DNA of 64,000 nt. Origin: Methylomonas methanica. GTDB taxonomy: Bacteria > Pseudomonadota > Gammaproteobacteria > Methylococcales > Methylomonadaceae. The DNA is taken from positions 1 through 64,000 of the forward strand of contig LUUF01000035.1 in the NCBI GenBank assembly GCA_001644045.1. Direction: 5' to 3'. Below are positions 10,271 to 19,916 of this stretch, piece by piece; position 1 is the stretch's first letter; the number at the start of each line of letters is the position of its first letter. Made by a program: the position numbers and the translations under genes. The notes beneath the pieces are model-generated. The model had not been told where the DNA came from, searched no databases, and was given only the letters and a program-made list of their open reading frames with translations.

Positions 10271-10364
10271 TGTAGGTTGGGTTAGGCATCAGCCGTAACC
10301 CAACACGAAGGCCTTAAATGTTGGGTTACCCTCGGTTTCCCCCTGCAGAGCAACCCAACCTACA
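10271..10364. repeat. Nested palindromic repeat element (REP/MITE-like)
   Basis: A 94-bp element with perfect 13-bp terminal inverted repeats (TGTAGGTTGGGTT and its complement). Inside lies a second perfect 11-bp inverted pair (GTAACCCAACA at 10295-10305 and its complement at 10319-10329). The same core word family, GGTTGGGTTA...TAACCCAAC, is a widespread bacterial intergenic repeat. There is no coding capacity. It sits between mcl and mtkA, which share an orientation, and could fold when transcribed. Confidence 0.8.
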
Positions 10365-10368
10365 ATTT

Positions 10369-11322
10369 TTATTTTGATTTCGCGGCAATCGCTTCGGCGG
10401 CACGGACGATATTATTCGCCATCCGTTCGGAAGCAGCGTCAATTAGACGGCCATCCAGCGCAGCAGCGCCTTTGCCTTGCGCGGCGGCTTCTTGCAACGC
10501 AACCAAAATGCGTTTGGCTTTTTCGACTTCGGCCGCCGGCGGGGTGAACACTTCGTTGGCCAAAGCGATTTGCGACGGGTGAATCGCCCATTTGCCTTCG
10601 CAGCCCAAAGCCGCAGCACGGCGAGCGCCGGCTTTATAGCCCTCAGGGTCTTTGATGTCGCCGAACGGACCGTCGATCGGCCGCAGGCCGTAAGCACGGC
10701 AAGCCACCGTCATCCGGCTGATCGCCGCATGCCATTGGTCGCCAGGGTAATCCGGATTCAAACCGCCGATGTTAACGGTTCGGGCGCGGTTGCTGGCGGC
10801 ATAATCGGCTACGCCAAAATGCAGAGCTTCCACGCGGCCGCCGATGGCGCCTTGTTTGGCGATGTCTTCCACGTTGGCCATGCCCAGGGCGGTTTCGATC
10901 AGGCACTCGATGCCGATTTTGTTTTTCAGGCCTTCCTGCATTTCCAACTGGGTCAGCATCGCGTCAACCATGTAAACGTCGCCGTAGACGCCGACTTTAG
11001 GAATCAACAGCGTGTCGATTTTAGCGCCGGCTTGCTCGACCAGATCGACGACATCGCGCACCATGTACTGGGTATCCAGACCATTGATGCGCACGGACAG
11101 GGTAATGCCGTTGCCTTTCCAATCCAGATCGTTGATGGCCTGGATGACGTTTTTCCGTGCTTGCAGTTTATCGTCTGGAGCGACAGCGTCTTCCAGATCG
11201 AGAAATACAAAGTCCACACCACTTTTCAGGGCTTTTTCGAACATTTCCGGACTGGAACCCGGCACTGCCAACTCGCAACGTTGCACGCGTTGCGCATTGG
11301 CTTCGTAAAGTGTGTGACTCAT
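10369..11322 (-). CDS. mcl: Malyl-CoA lyase (L-malyl-CoA/beta-methylmalyl-CoA lyase)
   Basis: A 317-residue HpcH/HpaI-type (citrate lyase beta-like) aldolase. Diagnostic segments are FVFLDLEDAVAPDDK, an acidic metal-binding region around GIECLIETALGM, HFGVADYAASN and GKWAIHPSQI. It splits malyl-CoA into acetyl-CoA and glyoxylate, the last carbon-releasing step of the serine cycle. It is divergent from sgaA across a 215-bp region that probably holds both promoters, and upstream of mtkAB on the same strand. Confidence 0.93.
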   Translation of the reverse strand: MSHTLYEANAQRVQRCELAVPGSSPEMFEKALKSGVDFVFLDLEDAVAPDDKLQARKNVIQAINDLDWKGNGITLSVRINGLDTQYMVRDVVDLVEQAGAKIDTLLIPKVGVYGDVYMVDAMLTQLEMQEGLKNKIGIECLIETALGMANVEDIAKQGAIGGRVEALHFGVADYAASNRARTVNIGGLNPDYPGDQWHAAISRMTVACRAYGLRPIDGPFGDIKDPEGYKAGARRAAALGCEGKWAIHPSQIALANEVFTPPAAEVEKAKRILVALQEAAAQGKGAAALDGRLIDAASERMANNIVRAAEAIAAKSK

Positions 11323-11537
11323 GTATGTTTCCTACGGTTGGTTGGCCGGCTAAAAAACCGCGCCGTGCATGGATTAAAGAACGTGCCATTTTACTTTCAG
11401 AGCCTGCAATGTCAATTGCGCTTGTCAGCTTCGCCGCAGGTTTGCGCCGGCAAACGACTTGCCGAATCACGGCTAATGTGGCACCATCCCGCGATTTTCA
11501 CCGATTCATTCAATATCACCTATCTAGGAGAAACCAG

Positions 11538-12704
11538 ATGGCAGGTCGCAATCACCTTTTTGTTCCAGGGCCAACCAATACCCCACATGAAATTCTGAGC
11601 GCGATGCATGTGCCTATGGAAGATCACCGTTCGCCGATCTTCCCCAAACTGTTAAGCCCGATTCTGGAAGACCTGAAAAAAGTGTTCCGCACCGAAGCCG
11701 GCCAATGCTTCGTGTTCCCGGCCACCGGTACCGCCGGCTGGGAAGTGGCGATGACCAATTGTTTGAACCAGGGCGACAAGGTTTTGATTTATCGTTTCGG
11801 TCAATTCGGCCACTTGTGGGCCGAAGCCTCCAGAAAACTGGGCTTTGACGTGGAAATCCACCAAGTCGAATGGGGCAAGGGCATGCCTTTGGACCACCTG
11901 GAAGCACGCCTGAAAGAAGACAAGAACCACGAAATCAAAGCGATTCTGGCGACGCATAACGAAACATCGACCGGCGTGACCAGCGACATTCCCGGTGTGC
12001 GTAAAGCGCTGGACGCGGCAAGCCACCCTGCACTGTTGTTCGTGGACGGTGTCAGCTCCATCGGCAGCATCGATTTCCGCCAGGACGAATGGGGCGTGGA
12101 CGCAAGCATCGCCGGCTCGCAAAAAGGCTTCATGTTGCCGGCCGGCCTGGCGATTCTGGGCTTTAGCCAAAAGGCCTTGGCAGCTATCGATAACAGCAAC
12201 TTCCCACGTTCTTTCTTTTCACTGAAAGATATGGCAGCCTCCAATAAAGACGGCTACACCCCTTACACACCCTCTACACCGATGTTGTACGGCTTGCGTA
12301 AAGCGCTGGAATTGCTGCTGGAAGAAGGTATGGAAAACGTCTACGCCCGCCACCACCGCCTCGGCGAAGGCGTACGCCGTGCGGTCGCGGCCTGGGGCTT
12401 GCAAACTTGCGCGCAAGCGGGTTGGGATTCCGATACCGTCACCGCGATCGTGGTGCCTGCGGATAAGGATGCCCGTCACGTAATCAGCACCGCTTACAGC
12501 AAATACAACATCTCACTGGGCGCAGGCTTGAGCGAAGTGGCCGGCAAAGTATTTCGTATCGGTCATGTCGGAGACATGAATGACGTGTCTCTGCTGGGGG
12601 CGATCGCCGGCGTGGAAATGGCGATGCTGGATAACGGCTTCGACATTAAACCGGGCAGCGGCGTGGCTGCAGCTATCGAATATTACCGCTCTACCGCCAA
12701 ATAA
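11538..12704 (+). CDS. sgaA: Serine-glyoxylate aminotransferase
   Basis: A 388-residue class V PLP enzyme that converts serine and glyoxylate to hydroxypyruvate and glycine. The PLP lysine is Lys196 in GSQKGFMLPAG; the N-terminus FVPGPTNTPHEIL and the segment VDGVSSIGSIDF are typical. The ATG at 11538 is chosen because AGGAG lies seven bases upstream and the protein then has normal family length; the longer in-frame extension upstream runs through the mcl promoter region and has no homology signal. A hairpin follows the stop. Confidence 0.94.
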   Translation: MAGRNHLFVPGPTNTPHEILSAMHVPMEDHRSPIFPKLLSPILEDLKKVFRTEAGQCFVFPATGTAGWEVAMTNCLNQGDKVLIYRFGQFGHLWAEASRKLGFDVEIHQVEWGKGMPLDHLEARLKEDKNHEIKAILATHNETSTGVTSDIPGVRKALDAASHPALLFVDGVSSIGSIDFRQDEWGVDASIAGSQKGFMLPAGLAILGFSQKALAAIDNSNFPRSFFSLKDMAASNKDGYTPYTPSTPMLYGLRKALELLLEEGMENVYARHHRLGEGVRRAVAAWGLQTCAQAGWDSDTVTAIVVPADKDARHVISTAYSKYNISLGAGLSEVAGKVFRIGHVGDMNDVSLLGAIAGVEMAMLDNGFDIKPGSGVAAAIEYYRSTAK

Positions 12705-12722
12705 CGCGCTTCCGCTGTAATT

Positions 12723-12751
12723 ACGGGTGACCCGTTTAACCGGTCACCCGT
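12723..12751 (+). terminator. Probable terminator hairpin after sgaA
   Basis: A perfect 10-bp stem (ACGGGTGACC / GGTCACCCGT) with a 9-nt loop, 19 nt after the sgaA stop. The T tract is poor, so termination may be partial. Confidence 0.55.
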
Positions 12752-13060
12752 TCATTCGCTTTGGCCGGTTTTGTTGGCTAAACCTCCGGCTATCCCAATT
12801 TTTTCACTTACCGAAACAGGCTGATTCGCCCGCTTTACTGTACTTTAGGACACAAGACAGACAGTCTTGTTTTGTGCGTTAAGCACCAAAAGCGCCCAAC
12901 ATTTGCACCATTACTCATCGAAAATCGCTGATTTTTAACACCGCGAAATATAAAAAATCGCACTAAATATTTAAAACAAAAAGAATTTTTAATTACGGCC
13001 TCACTTTTGCTGAAGATATGATCGAGTTACCTTCTGACTCCGAAGCCAAGGGAGAACATC
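12752..13060. other. Gene-free AT-rich stretch with a second hairpin
   Basis: No reading frame of interest. A perfect 7-bp hairpin (ACAAGAC / GTCTTGT, 12852-12870) followed by TTTG could be a weak terminator. The last 100 bp are AT-rich and probably contain the promoter of the next gene; a GGGAG lies eight bases upstream of its ATG. Confidence 0.4.
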
Positions 13061-13597
13061 ATGAAACGCAGCCTGTTACTGTTTACGGCACTGACCGCCC
13101 CCGCTCATGCGGGACTTCATGAACACGAGCCGACCGAAATCCACAGCCAAGCATTGCTAAGCACTGCAATACAGATTGGCCTAGCACCGCACTCCGACTT
13201 TTTCGAACAAGCCTTATGCTGGCTCCCCACCAGTTCAACAGGCAAAAATAGCGCCGGCGAGATTGACAATTGCGTGGTCGAAGCCATTTATGCTGCGGGA
13301 TTGAGCCGGCAAATTTCCCACGATACCAGCAGCATGCAGAACATTAACTGGTCCGTGATGAACTACCCGGCCATCAGCAGCGGGGCTTGGTCGTATATTC
13401 CCGATATCGGCTACCAGTTTCTATTGGGAAAAAGCGCCGAAACCCATTCGCATAGTCAACCCAGTACAGCACCTAGTGACAAAACCTTATCATCCATGCC
13501 CCTCGCCACATTAACCTGGTTTGTTTTGGGTTGCATGCTGGGTTCGTTGGCAATGCTGCGTCGGAACCAAGAAAAGCTGGCAATCGTCGCCGATTAA
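13061..13597 (+). CDS. Exported protein with C-terminal membrane anchor, unknown function
   Basis: A 178-residue protein that I do not recognise. It has a short signal peptide (KRSLLLFTALTAPAHA), a His/Glu-containing mature start (HEHEPTEIH), two central cysteines (ALCWLP and DNCVV), and a C-terminal hydrophobic segment (ATLTWFVLGCMLGSLAML) followed by arginines. It is therefore probably periplasmic and anchored at its C-terminus. The tail is not a VPLPA motif. It lies between sgaA and hprA on the same strand. Confidence 0.65.
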   Translation: MKRSLLLFTALTAPAHAGLHEHEPTEIHSQALLSTAIQIGLAPHSDFFEQALCWLPTSSTGKNSAGEIDNCVVEAIYAAGLSRQISHDTSSMQNINWSVMNYPAISSGAWSYIPDIGYQFLLGKSAETHSHSQPSTAPSDKTLSSMPLATLTWFVLGCMLGSLAMLRRNQEKLAIVAD

Positions 13598-13647
13598 TTT
13601 TTTTGCCGGGCATTTGCGCTGCGAATTTCAATTCTTTATAGTCCCAC

Positions 13648-13679
13648 ATGCCGGTAGCGTTGCTCAGTGCCGGCATTTT
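13648..13679 (+). terminator. Possible terminator hairpin
   Basis: The stem ATGCCGG / CCGGCAT spans a 15-nt loop and is followed by TTTT. It lies after the exported unknown protein and before the J-domain-like gene. Confidence 0.45.
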
Positions 13680-13737
13680 CAGGGGCTAGTCCACTATCTC
13701 CCGATCATTAGACGACAACGCGTTGGGAGATGCGAAA

Positions 13738-14589
13738 ATGGCAAAAACCTTATATCAACTGTTAAACATACCCGAGTCCGCCAACGGCCTGCAAATCCAT
13801 CGGGCATTCAAGGATATTGAACGGCATTGGGCAAAACGCGAAGACGACTCCGCGATCGACACGCTGAACCGAGCGCGCGAAGCGTTTGTGATACTGTCCG
13901 ATACTGATCGGCGCATCGCCTATGACCGTAAACTGGCGGCCAGCCGCCTGCAGCCAACTGAAATTGCGCCTCCCAACGCAATCGAGCGCAGCCGGACAAG
14001 CCTATGGTTACAACGCGTGGCTATCGCCCTGCTGTTACTGTTTCCGATAGGATCGTGGATTTATCACAATAACCAGCAATCCAAACAACAAGCCGAACTG
14101 CAGCAGATCCAAAATGCTAAATTAATCGCCGCCACGGAGGCGCTGAAAAGCCAGCAAGAGCAGCTATTACGCGAAAATCAACAAATAAGCGCTCAGCACC
14201 AGGACGAACTGGAAGCTCGGCGCATGGAAATCGAGCTACGACTCGGACAGCAGCAGCTCGACGACGCGAAAATACTTAGCCAACAGCAGTTGCAAAACCA
14301 AGCGCGCAGTCTGGATTTGATGGAGAAACACCTGAATACGGACACCCGTACTCAAGAGCAAAATATCGCCGAACGCCAAGCCGAACTGCAATATCAAAAA
14401 CCGGCAATGGCGATGGCCTTGCAGGAACAACAAGACCAGCATTTGTCATTGCAGCGGCAAAGATCTTTACAGCAACACGATGAGAATATTTCCAGCATCA
14501 ACAGCCTGCGCGCGGCACGTTTGAAAGCGTACGATCGCGACCACGGCAGCGGCGGCATAAGCACCTCCAACCCGGCCGTTGATCCCTAA
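13738..14589 (+). CDS. Membrane-anchored J-domain-like protein with long coiled coil
   Basis: A 283-residue protein. Residues 1-65 follow the DnaJ J-domain pattern (LYQLLNI..., FKDIERHW, LNRAREAFVILSDTDRRIAYD), but the HPD tripeptide that stimulates Hsp70 ATPase is absent. A membrane segment (VAIALLLLFPIGSWIYH, about residues 98-114) is followed by about 150 residues of Gln/Glu-rich coiled coil. The ATG at 13738 is chosen because GGGAG lies eight bases upstream; an upstream TTG is also in frame. The function is unknown; it could be an envelope-facing scaffold. Confidence 0.68.
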   Translation: MAKTLYQLLNIPESANGLQIHRAFKDIERHWAKREDDSAIDTLNRAREAFVILSDTDRRIAYDRKLAASRLQPTEIAPPNAIERSRTSLWLQRVAIALLLLFPIGSWIYHNNQQSKQQAELQQIQNAKLIAATEALKSQQEQLLRENQQISAQHQDELEARRMEIELRLGQQQLDDAKILSQQQLQNQARSLDLMEKHLNTDTRTQEQNIAERQAELQYQKPAMAMALQEQQDQHLSLQRQRSLQQHDENISSINSLRAARLKAYDRDHGSGGISTSNPAVDP

Positions 14590-14644
14590 TCCTAGTTAAC
14601 TTGTTTAAACCTGAAAGCGCAAAAGTTTTACGATAGGAAATCCA

Positions 14645-15616
14645 ATGAACAAACCCAAAGTCCTGATTAGCCGCCGCTGGCCGGCAAGTGTTGAAGCTAA
14701 ACTGCAAGCTCTCTACGACGTCACACTGAATACCGACGACCACCCTTTCAGTGCCGACGAATTTAGAGCGGCGCTGCAGGATTACGATGCGGTGTGCCCC
14801 AGCGTTTGCGATTCCCTGCCAGCCGAGGTACTGAATGTCGCCAATAAGCGCTGCAAAATTCTGGGTAATTTTGGCGTGGGTTATAACCATATCGACATTG
14901 CCGCCGCCAAACAGCAAGGCCTGATCGTTACCAATACCCCGGGCGTGTTGACGCAAAGCACCGCCGATATTGCGATGACCTTGTTGCTGATGTCGGCGCG
15001 GCGCGGCGCCGAGGGCGATAGACTGGTCCGCGCCGGCCAATGGACCGGCTGGTGCCCGACCCATATGATGAGTAGCGACGTGACCGGCGCCACGCTGGGA
15101 CTAATCGGCTTCGGCCGTATCGCCCAGGCCATGGCGCGGAAAGCGCATCACGGCTTTGGGATGAAAATCTTGTATCTCAAACCCAGCCCGGCCGACCCTG
15201 CCATCGTCGACGAGCTACAGGCTGAGCGTTGCGATACGCTTGAGGCGTTATTACCGCAATGCGATTACGTGTCTCTGCATTGTCCGGGCGGCAACGAGAC
15301 TAGGCATTTAATCAATGAAAACACCTTGAATTTAATGAAACCGAGCGCACATTTGATCAATACCGCGCGCGGCGACGTGGTGGACAGCAAAGCCTTGATC
15401 AAAGCCTTGCAAGAAAAGCGCATTGCCGGCGCCGGCCTGGATGTTTACGAAGGCGAACCCAACATAGACCCCGGCTTTTTGACGCTGGACAACGCCGCCC
15501 TCCTCCCCCATCTGGGCAGCGCGACGATTGCAACGCGCACCGCGATGGGGGAAAAGGTGTTGGCAAATTTACGGGCCTATTTTTCAGGTGCTGAACTGCC
15601 GGATAGAGTGGTTTGA
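14645..15616 (+). CDS. hprA: NAD(P)-dependent hydroxypyruvate reductase / D-glycerate dehydrogenase
   Basis: A 323-residue D-2-hydroxyacid dehydrogenase. The Rossmann motif GLIGFGRIAQAMA lies near residue 152, the catalytic Arg is in NTARGDVVD, the Glu in YEGEP and the His in LLPHLGSAT. In the serine cycle it reduces hydroxypyruvate, made by the sgaA product upstream, to D-glycerate. It is on the same strand as sgaA but separated from it by two unknown genes; the gap to the preceding gene is 55 nt. Confidence 0.92.
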   Translation: MNKPKVLISRRWPASVEAKLQALYDVTLNTDDHPFSADEFRAALQDYDAVCPSVCDSLPAEVLNVANKRCKILGNFGVGYNHIDIAAAKQQGLIVTNTPGVLTQSTADIAMTLLLMSARRGAEGDRLVRAGQWTGWCPTHMMSSDVTGATLGLIGFGRIAQAMARKAHHGFGMKILYLKPSPADPAIVDELQAERCDTLEALLPQCDYVSLHCPGGNETRHLINENTLNLMKPSAHLINTARGDVVDSKALIKALQEKRIAGAGLDVYEGEPNIDPGFLTLDNAALLPHLGSATIATRTAMGEKVLANLRAYFSGAELPDRVV

Positions 15617-15665
15617 TGCCTCACTGCCAACCTTGAGCGGTCCGCAGTGAAGTTAAAAAGGTGTG

Positions 15666-16415
15666 TTAAGCCAATTTAGCCGGAGCCTTTTTGCGCTTTT
15701 TCACACCCAATATGCCCATCAAGCCGGCTAAAAATGACCAGACAGCGGCGGGCAGCGGCACAGCGGCGGGCTGCAAGGTTCCGTTAATGGTCACATCCGC
15801 AAAAAAACTCCTGGCTTCACCCTGTCCTAGCGTAAAGGTGTAAGTTATAAAACTTTTATCGCCGGCAATCGCTAAGGCAGGGCCGTAAGACGTTACATTG
15901 AGCAAGCCGTTATTGAAAAATGCATTACCTAATAACTGCGATGAAATTGCATCTGAAAAGTCGAGAACGACATCCGTATCGGCATCACCTTGGGTAACGG
16001 CTTGCAGCGTGTAGTTCAGAGTCAGCGCTATTTGTTGATCCTGGGAGCTTTCGTTCAAAAAATCCAGCTGATACCAACCGATATGCTGCGAATTAAAGCT
16101 CCCAGCAGAGGCATAGCCATTGACCGCAAACGTATGCGCGACATCGAAACCAAGTGAGGGAACCGCCACTGCGTTCTCGGAAGCCGGCACAACAGCTCCT
16201 ACACTGCCGGGAGCAGAAAAAACGTAGGAAAACGCTGCGTCTGCCGGGGCATATGCACTCGTCGCCGTTACTCCATTCGCGACGCCGTTGACGCCAAACG
16301 AAATAGTCGCTTGGCTGTTGAACGAACTACTCGCTTGCACATTGTGGCCAAGCGTTAGTAAAGCCAAAGCCATCAGACTGTTCAAAAGTCTTTTCTGGTT
16401 ACTCAATATTTTCAT
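15666..16415 (-). CDS. VPLPA-CTERM exported protein
   Basis: A 249-residue exported protein. A signal peptide (LLNSLMALALLTLGHNVQA) is followed by a beta-rich Ser/Ala/Asn-rich body. The tail VPLPAAVWSFLAGLMGILGVKKRKK is the exosortase-type sorting signal: motif, hydrophobic segment, basic end. Such proteins are processed and exported to the surface or matrix; no exosortase gene is in this window. It lies 72 nt downstream of the di-haem peroxidase gene, with a hairpin (16449-16473) between them, so co-transcription is likely. Confidence 0.85.
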   Translation of the reverse strand: MKILSNQKRLLNSLMALALLTLGHNVQASSSFNSQATISFGVNGVANGVTATSAYAPADAAFSYVFSAPGSVGAVVPASENAVAVPSLGFDVAHTFAVNGYASAGSFNSQHIGWYQLDFLNESSQDQQIALTLNYTLQAVTQGDADTDVVLDFSDAISSQLLGNAFFNNGLLNVTSYGPALAIAGDKSFITYTFTLGQGEARSFFADVTINGTLQPAAVPLPAAVWSFLAGLMGILGVKKRKKAPAKLA

Positions 16416-16487
16416 TTCTAAATCCTAGTGCAACTGAATAATCCGCATCCAAGCCGGCGATATACCGACTTGGACCGCATAATTAAA

Positions 16488-18791
16488 TTAAGGGGCCTGC
16501 AAATAGCTCTCAAACGGTAACAACGGAGTTTGCGAACCGTTTGCCCCTACGGGTGGAATCACTAGGAATTCTTCGGTAGCCAACTCGGCATTCAGCGGAT
16601 TACCGGCCGTCACAGAAAGATGGTCGCCAGCATGCCCGTTGGGTACTTTGATTTCCGGATGGTCGAAAGGCGCTTTTTCATAGCGTACCCGCTCATCGGT
16701 AAAACTCTTCAATAATGCCAGCAAGTCGGCACGCTGATCGGGCGCATTTGCCAAGGCGATATTGGAAACCAAGGTATGTCTATCCGGATTGTCGTTATTG
16801 CCTTTTCTTGAGTAAAACTCGATAACCTGCTCCAGGGTCGACATGCTGCCGTTATGCATATACGGGCCAGTCAGCTCGATATTCCGCAATCCCGGTATTT
16901 TGAAGGTGGCTTTTTTGGCGACACCCAACTTTAAAGGCGCCGACGTCAGGGCTGCATTGGCTGCGGCAACTGTGGGTATATTCCCCTTTAACGCGAAATC
17001 GTTGATGCAATCCTGATTTTTTAGAACACCCTCCCTTGAGCCATCCGCTTGAATGCCGTTGGGAGCCGTGAATATTACAAGGTTGGTTGTGGTAACGTTC
17101 TTGGCAATCTCGACCAGAAAATCGCAGCTACGCACGCTTTTAACGACTTTATCTTTGATGTTTGAGTAATTTCCGAGTAAATACTGAACGTATTGATCCG
17201 AATACGACAAGGGATTACCAAAATCGTCTAAGCCACCCAAACCTGGATCAGCCGCCGGGTCCGCCACGCCGGTGTTGGCAAAACCAAGGTCCATTAACTT
17301 AATACCGCCGACAGTGGTGTTGCGCGTCACCACGCTGACATGCGGACTGATACCGGCTGCGTAAGCGCCGGCATCCGGCCCCAGACCATCCGGCCCATAA
17401 GGTATTGAAAGATCGCTACCATAGAAGGCATTGAGCGTTTCATCGACCAGCGTACTATTCAACGTAATTGCCGCTGTAGTCAAAGCCGGACCGGAGTGAC
17501 ATAAATTGCAGTGATTGTTGGTGAATGTTGCCAGGCCATTGTTCAACGAATCAATCTCCGCCTGAGTTTTACCCATGCCCTCCCAGGTCGGCAGGTGAGT
17601 AACAGGATCGCGCGGGGTCAAATCAATCGGCGCCTGATCGGACACCAGAGTGCCTTGATACAACTGTAGCGCTATACCAAAGAACATTGAAAAATTGGCT
17701 TCCATTTGATTGTAAGGCTCTTGCCCGGGCGGCGCTCCAAACGGGCCCGTTGAACTAAACGACCAGAATTTCGGGTTGAAAGCTCCCATAATCAAGTTTT
17801 TATAGGTGGTATTCAAACCCGGCTTGAGACTCCCAGGGGTACTCAAGCTCAGCGCTCCCAACACGCTATCTTGGTTATGCACTTTCTGACCTTGCAGAGG
17901 CTGGCGCAATAACAGCTTTCTACCAATATTGGGCCATTTGCGGCCGACACAGGACATCTCGACATCGCTCAATGCCGGTCCCATCGCCAAAGAAGCGAGC
18001 GAGGCGTTTTCCAGCCTAAGCTTCTGTTTGGCGGCACTTCTCGCACCGGTTTTCACCCAAACACCCGCATCGAGGTCGCGATCGCCCCAGGGACTAACGC
18101 CGTTATAGGTATTATTGGCTCGCCCATCCCAAAAGTTTCGATGATTGAAAATGGCGTTTACCACTGTCGGAGCATTTCTGGGCTCCACTCTTCTCGTTCC
18201 GACGCCATCGACATGAAATATTGCATCGGCAGAGCGGGCACATTGATCTTGCTCACCGGTAAATTTCGATACGCCGGTAAAATTGCCGCTGAATGTACCT
18301 GACGACGACACGACATCGTCCGTTGCAAAAGAGACACCGCTTGCCTTGTTCAAGGGATCGTTAAAACGAAAGGTTGGAAAATCCGTGGTTTTAAGCGTGT
18401 AGTTCGGACCGCCGCTATCGGCACTGGAAGGCAAGCGTTCAAAGGTTCCGGCAGTCTCCGAAGTGCTTTTTAGCCCTGGGTTTATTTGGTTTTTCACCCG
18501 ATTGTCGGCACCGGCGTGAAAATGGCAGGATCCGCATGCCATGCCGTCGCTGCCGACATTGACATCCCAAAACAGGGCCTTACCCAAGGCAATCGCCTTT
18601 TGTTTATCCACCACAATAGGATCGCCGCCATCCGTAGGTAAAAAATTTACCGGCAACTCACCCAACGTACCTAAAACCTTTGGTATTGGCACGTTCTGCA
18701 ACGGCATCGGCTGAGGCCCGTGGGCAAAAGCAAATGGCAACCAAAATAACCAGCCCGCGGTTGTCCAGCCAATTTTATTCATAACTCGCAT
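16488..18791 (-). CDS. Di-haem cytochrome c peroxidase/MauG-family protein, long form
   Basis: A 767-residue exported protein with two c-type haem sites: CGSCH near the N-terminus and CNLCH in the middle. It also has FWDGRA and the C-terminal [17 protein letters not shown] segment of the CcpA/MauG family. It is much longer than classical 320-400 residue peroxidases, so it carries extra insertions. I chose the ATG at 18791 because GAGG precedes it; an upstream ATG at 18812 is also possible. A sigma-54-type promoter lies 49 nt upstream. The substrate is unknown: hydrogen peroxide or oxidative modification of a partner protein. Confidence 0.85.
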   Translation of the reverse strand: MRVMNKIGWTTAGWLFWLPFAFAHGPQPMPLQNVPIPKVLGTLGELPVNFLPTDGGDPIVVDKQKAIALGKALFWDVNVGSDGMACGSCHFHAGADNRVKNQINPGLKSTSETAGTFERLPSSADSGGPNYTLKTTDFPTFRFNDPLNKASGVSFATDDVVSSSGTFSGNFTGVSKFTGEQDQCARSADAIFHVDGVGTRRVEPRNAPTVVNAIFNHRNFWDGRANNTYNGVSPWGDRDLDAGVWVKTGARSAAKQKLRLENASLASLAMGPALSDVEMSCVGRKWPNIGRKLLLRQPLQGQKVHNQDSVLGALSLSTPGSLKPGLNTTYKNLIMGAFNPKFWSFSSTGPFGAPPGQEPYNQMEANFSMFFGIALQLYQGTLVSDQAPIDLTPRDPVTHLPTWEGMGKTQAEIDSLNNGLATFTNNHCNLCHSGPALTTAAITLNSTLVDETLNAFYGSDLSIPYGPDGLGPDAGAYAAGISPHVSVVTRNTTVGGIKLMDLGFANTGVADPAADPGLGGLDDFGNPLSYSDQYVQYLLGNYSNIKDKVVKSVRSCDFLVEIAKNVTTTNLVIFTAPNGIQADGSREGVLKNQDCINDFALKGNIPTVAAANAALTSAPLKLGVAKKATFKIPGLRNIELTGPYMHNGSMSTLEQVIEFYSRKGNNDNPDRHTLVSNIALANAPDQRADLLALLKSFTDERVRYEKAPFDHPEIKVPNGHAGDHLSVTAGNPLNAELATEEFLVIPPVGANGSQTPLLPFESYLQAP

Positions 18792-18839
18792 AATTACCTC
18801 GTCTAAACACAAACCCTTCTCTCGAATCGAAACTGTTTA

Positions 18840-18855
18840 AGCAAAAACAAAACCA
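18840..18855 (-). promoter_or_regulatory. Sigma-54-type promoter of the long di-haem peroxidase gene
   Basis: Read on the minus strand the site is TGGTTTTGTTTTTGCT: GG and GC separated by exactly 10 nt, with a full TTTGCT at -12. The match in the -24 half is limited to TGG. It is one of six sites of identical geometry in this region. Confidence 0.55.
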
Positions 18856-18931
18856 TTTAGTTAATAACCACACTAAAACATATAGTTATATTGATTTAAG
18901 CCCTAATATCAGCCGTTCTGGAGCTATCACT

Positions 18932-18945
18932 GAGTCATTTGACAC
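18932..18945 (-). promoter_or_regulatory. Candidate upstream activator dyad
   Basis: Read on the minus strand the site is GTGTCAAATGACTC, an imperfect dyad 77 bp upstream of the sigma-54-type site. It differs at two positions from GTGTCATATGACGC at 27788-27801 upstream of the second peroxidase gene. Function as an enhancer site is inferred. Confidence 0.4.
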
Positions 18946-19045
18946 AATTTGATTTAAATCCCCGGGCAAATAACAGACCTCGAATCGAGCAAACACCAGG
19001 CATAGCCGGCAAGGCCGAATCAAACGCGCTTTACCCTAAATAGAA

Positions 19046-19081
19046 CAAAAAAAAACGGGGTGACGTTACCGCCACCCCGTT
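19046..19081 (-). terminator. Rho-independent terminator
   Basis: The stem AACGGGGTG / CACCCCGTT has a 10-nt loop. Read on the minus strand it is followed by a run of Ts, directly downstream of the PEP-CTERM gene ending at 19110. Confidence 0.88.
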
Positions 19082-19109
19082 AAATTCAACGAAATAATGT
19101 GTTGTAAGC

Positions 19110-19868
19110 TTAAGCTGCTAATGCAATATTTTTCTTTCTTCCGAAAGACAGCAGACCCAACAAACCGCTACCAAACATCCAAACGGCAGCAGGTACAGGC
19201 ACAGCAGAAGTCTGCTGAATCACGACATTATCCAAATGCATTTTGTACGGCAGCCCAGCTGTAACGAACGAATCAGGTTCACCGAGAAAATGAATCCAGA
19301 ATGCACTAATATTTTGAAACCCACTATTTAGCGTCAAGGTACCGCTAAAGTTATTAGCGGCAGTATTCGAGACAGTCTGGTAAGCCACTCGAGTTGCGTA
19401 ATCGGTGCCGTTACCGCTAGACAGACCGGCGTTATTCGCTTGGCTAAAACCTAAAATCTCCCAGGTACCACTACGCGCATTACCCGCCGCAATACCAAAT
19501 GGCGCCGAAAAATCCATTTGTGTCAATGAGAACGAACTACCATCAACAGCGCGCATATAGATGCCCGAAGAGTCGTTGTGATAAGCAACTTCATACAACG
19601 GAGTCACTCCGTCTGGCGCAATATCGTTCAATTCCTGGTGCAGATGGTTAGTCGGATTCGCATCGCTAACCACACCCAACACAAACCCGGACTCTGCATA
19701 ACAGTCGGCACAAACACCTGTCGCCGAGGTATTGGCATGACCGCCATAGGCCGCTTGATTCAAACCATCGAAGTTAATGGTGGTAGTGGTAGTTGCCGCG
19801 GAAGCCGCACCTGAAACCGACGCCATACCGGCAAGTAGTAACGCACTGATTGTGGTTAACTGATTCAT
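19110..19868 (-). CDS. VPVPA-CTERM exported protein, paralogue of the domain in the neighbouring fusion
   Basis: A 252-residue exported protein with a signal peptide ending AASAA, a ~190-residue body and the tail VPVPAAVWMFGSGLLGLL..RKK. The body contains a CADC cysteine pair, the segment NPTNHLHQEL and GEPDSFVTAGLPYKM. Aligned without gaps over 188 residues it is about 72% identical by my count to residues 167-354 of the fusion protein encoded from 21024. The gene is divergent from the TlpA-DUF4266-DUF3570 cassette, with its own sigma-54-type site and a hairpin-rich leader. Function unknown; probably a surface domain. Confidence 0.88.
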   Translation of the reverse strand: MNQLTTISALLLAGMASVSGAASAATTTTTINFDGLNQAAYGGHANTSATGVCADCYAESGFVLGVVSDANPTNHLHQELNDIAPDGVTPLYEVAYHNDSSGIYMRAVDGSSFSLTQMDFSAPFGIAAGNARSGTWEILGFSQANNAGLSSGNGTDYATRVAYQTVSNTAANNFSGTLTLNSGFQNISAFWIHFLGEPDSFVTAGLPYKMHLDNVVIQQTSAVPVPAAVWMFGSGLLGLLSFGRKKNIALAA

Positions 19869-19916
19869 CTATCAAATCTCCTTTCTTGGGTTAATTTTAA
19901 AAATTTGCTCTAACAA

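Noticed and set aside
11157-11537. N-terminal extension of sgaA by 127 codons
   Set aside because: It covers the mcl start and the divergent promoter region, while the start at 11538 has a good ribosome binding site and matches family length.
10477-11598. 373-codon frame antisense to mcl and running past it
   Set aside because: mcl is certain on the other strand, and the product shows no recognisable domain.
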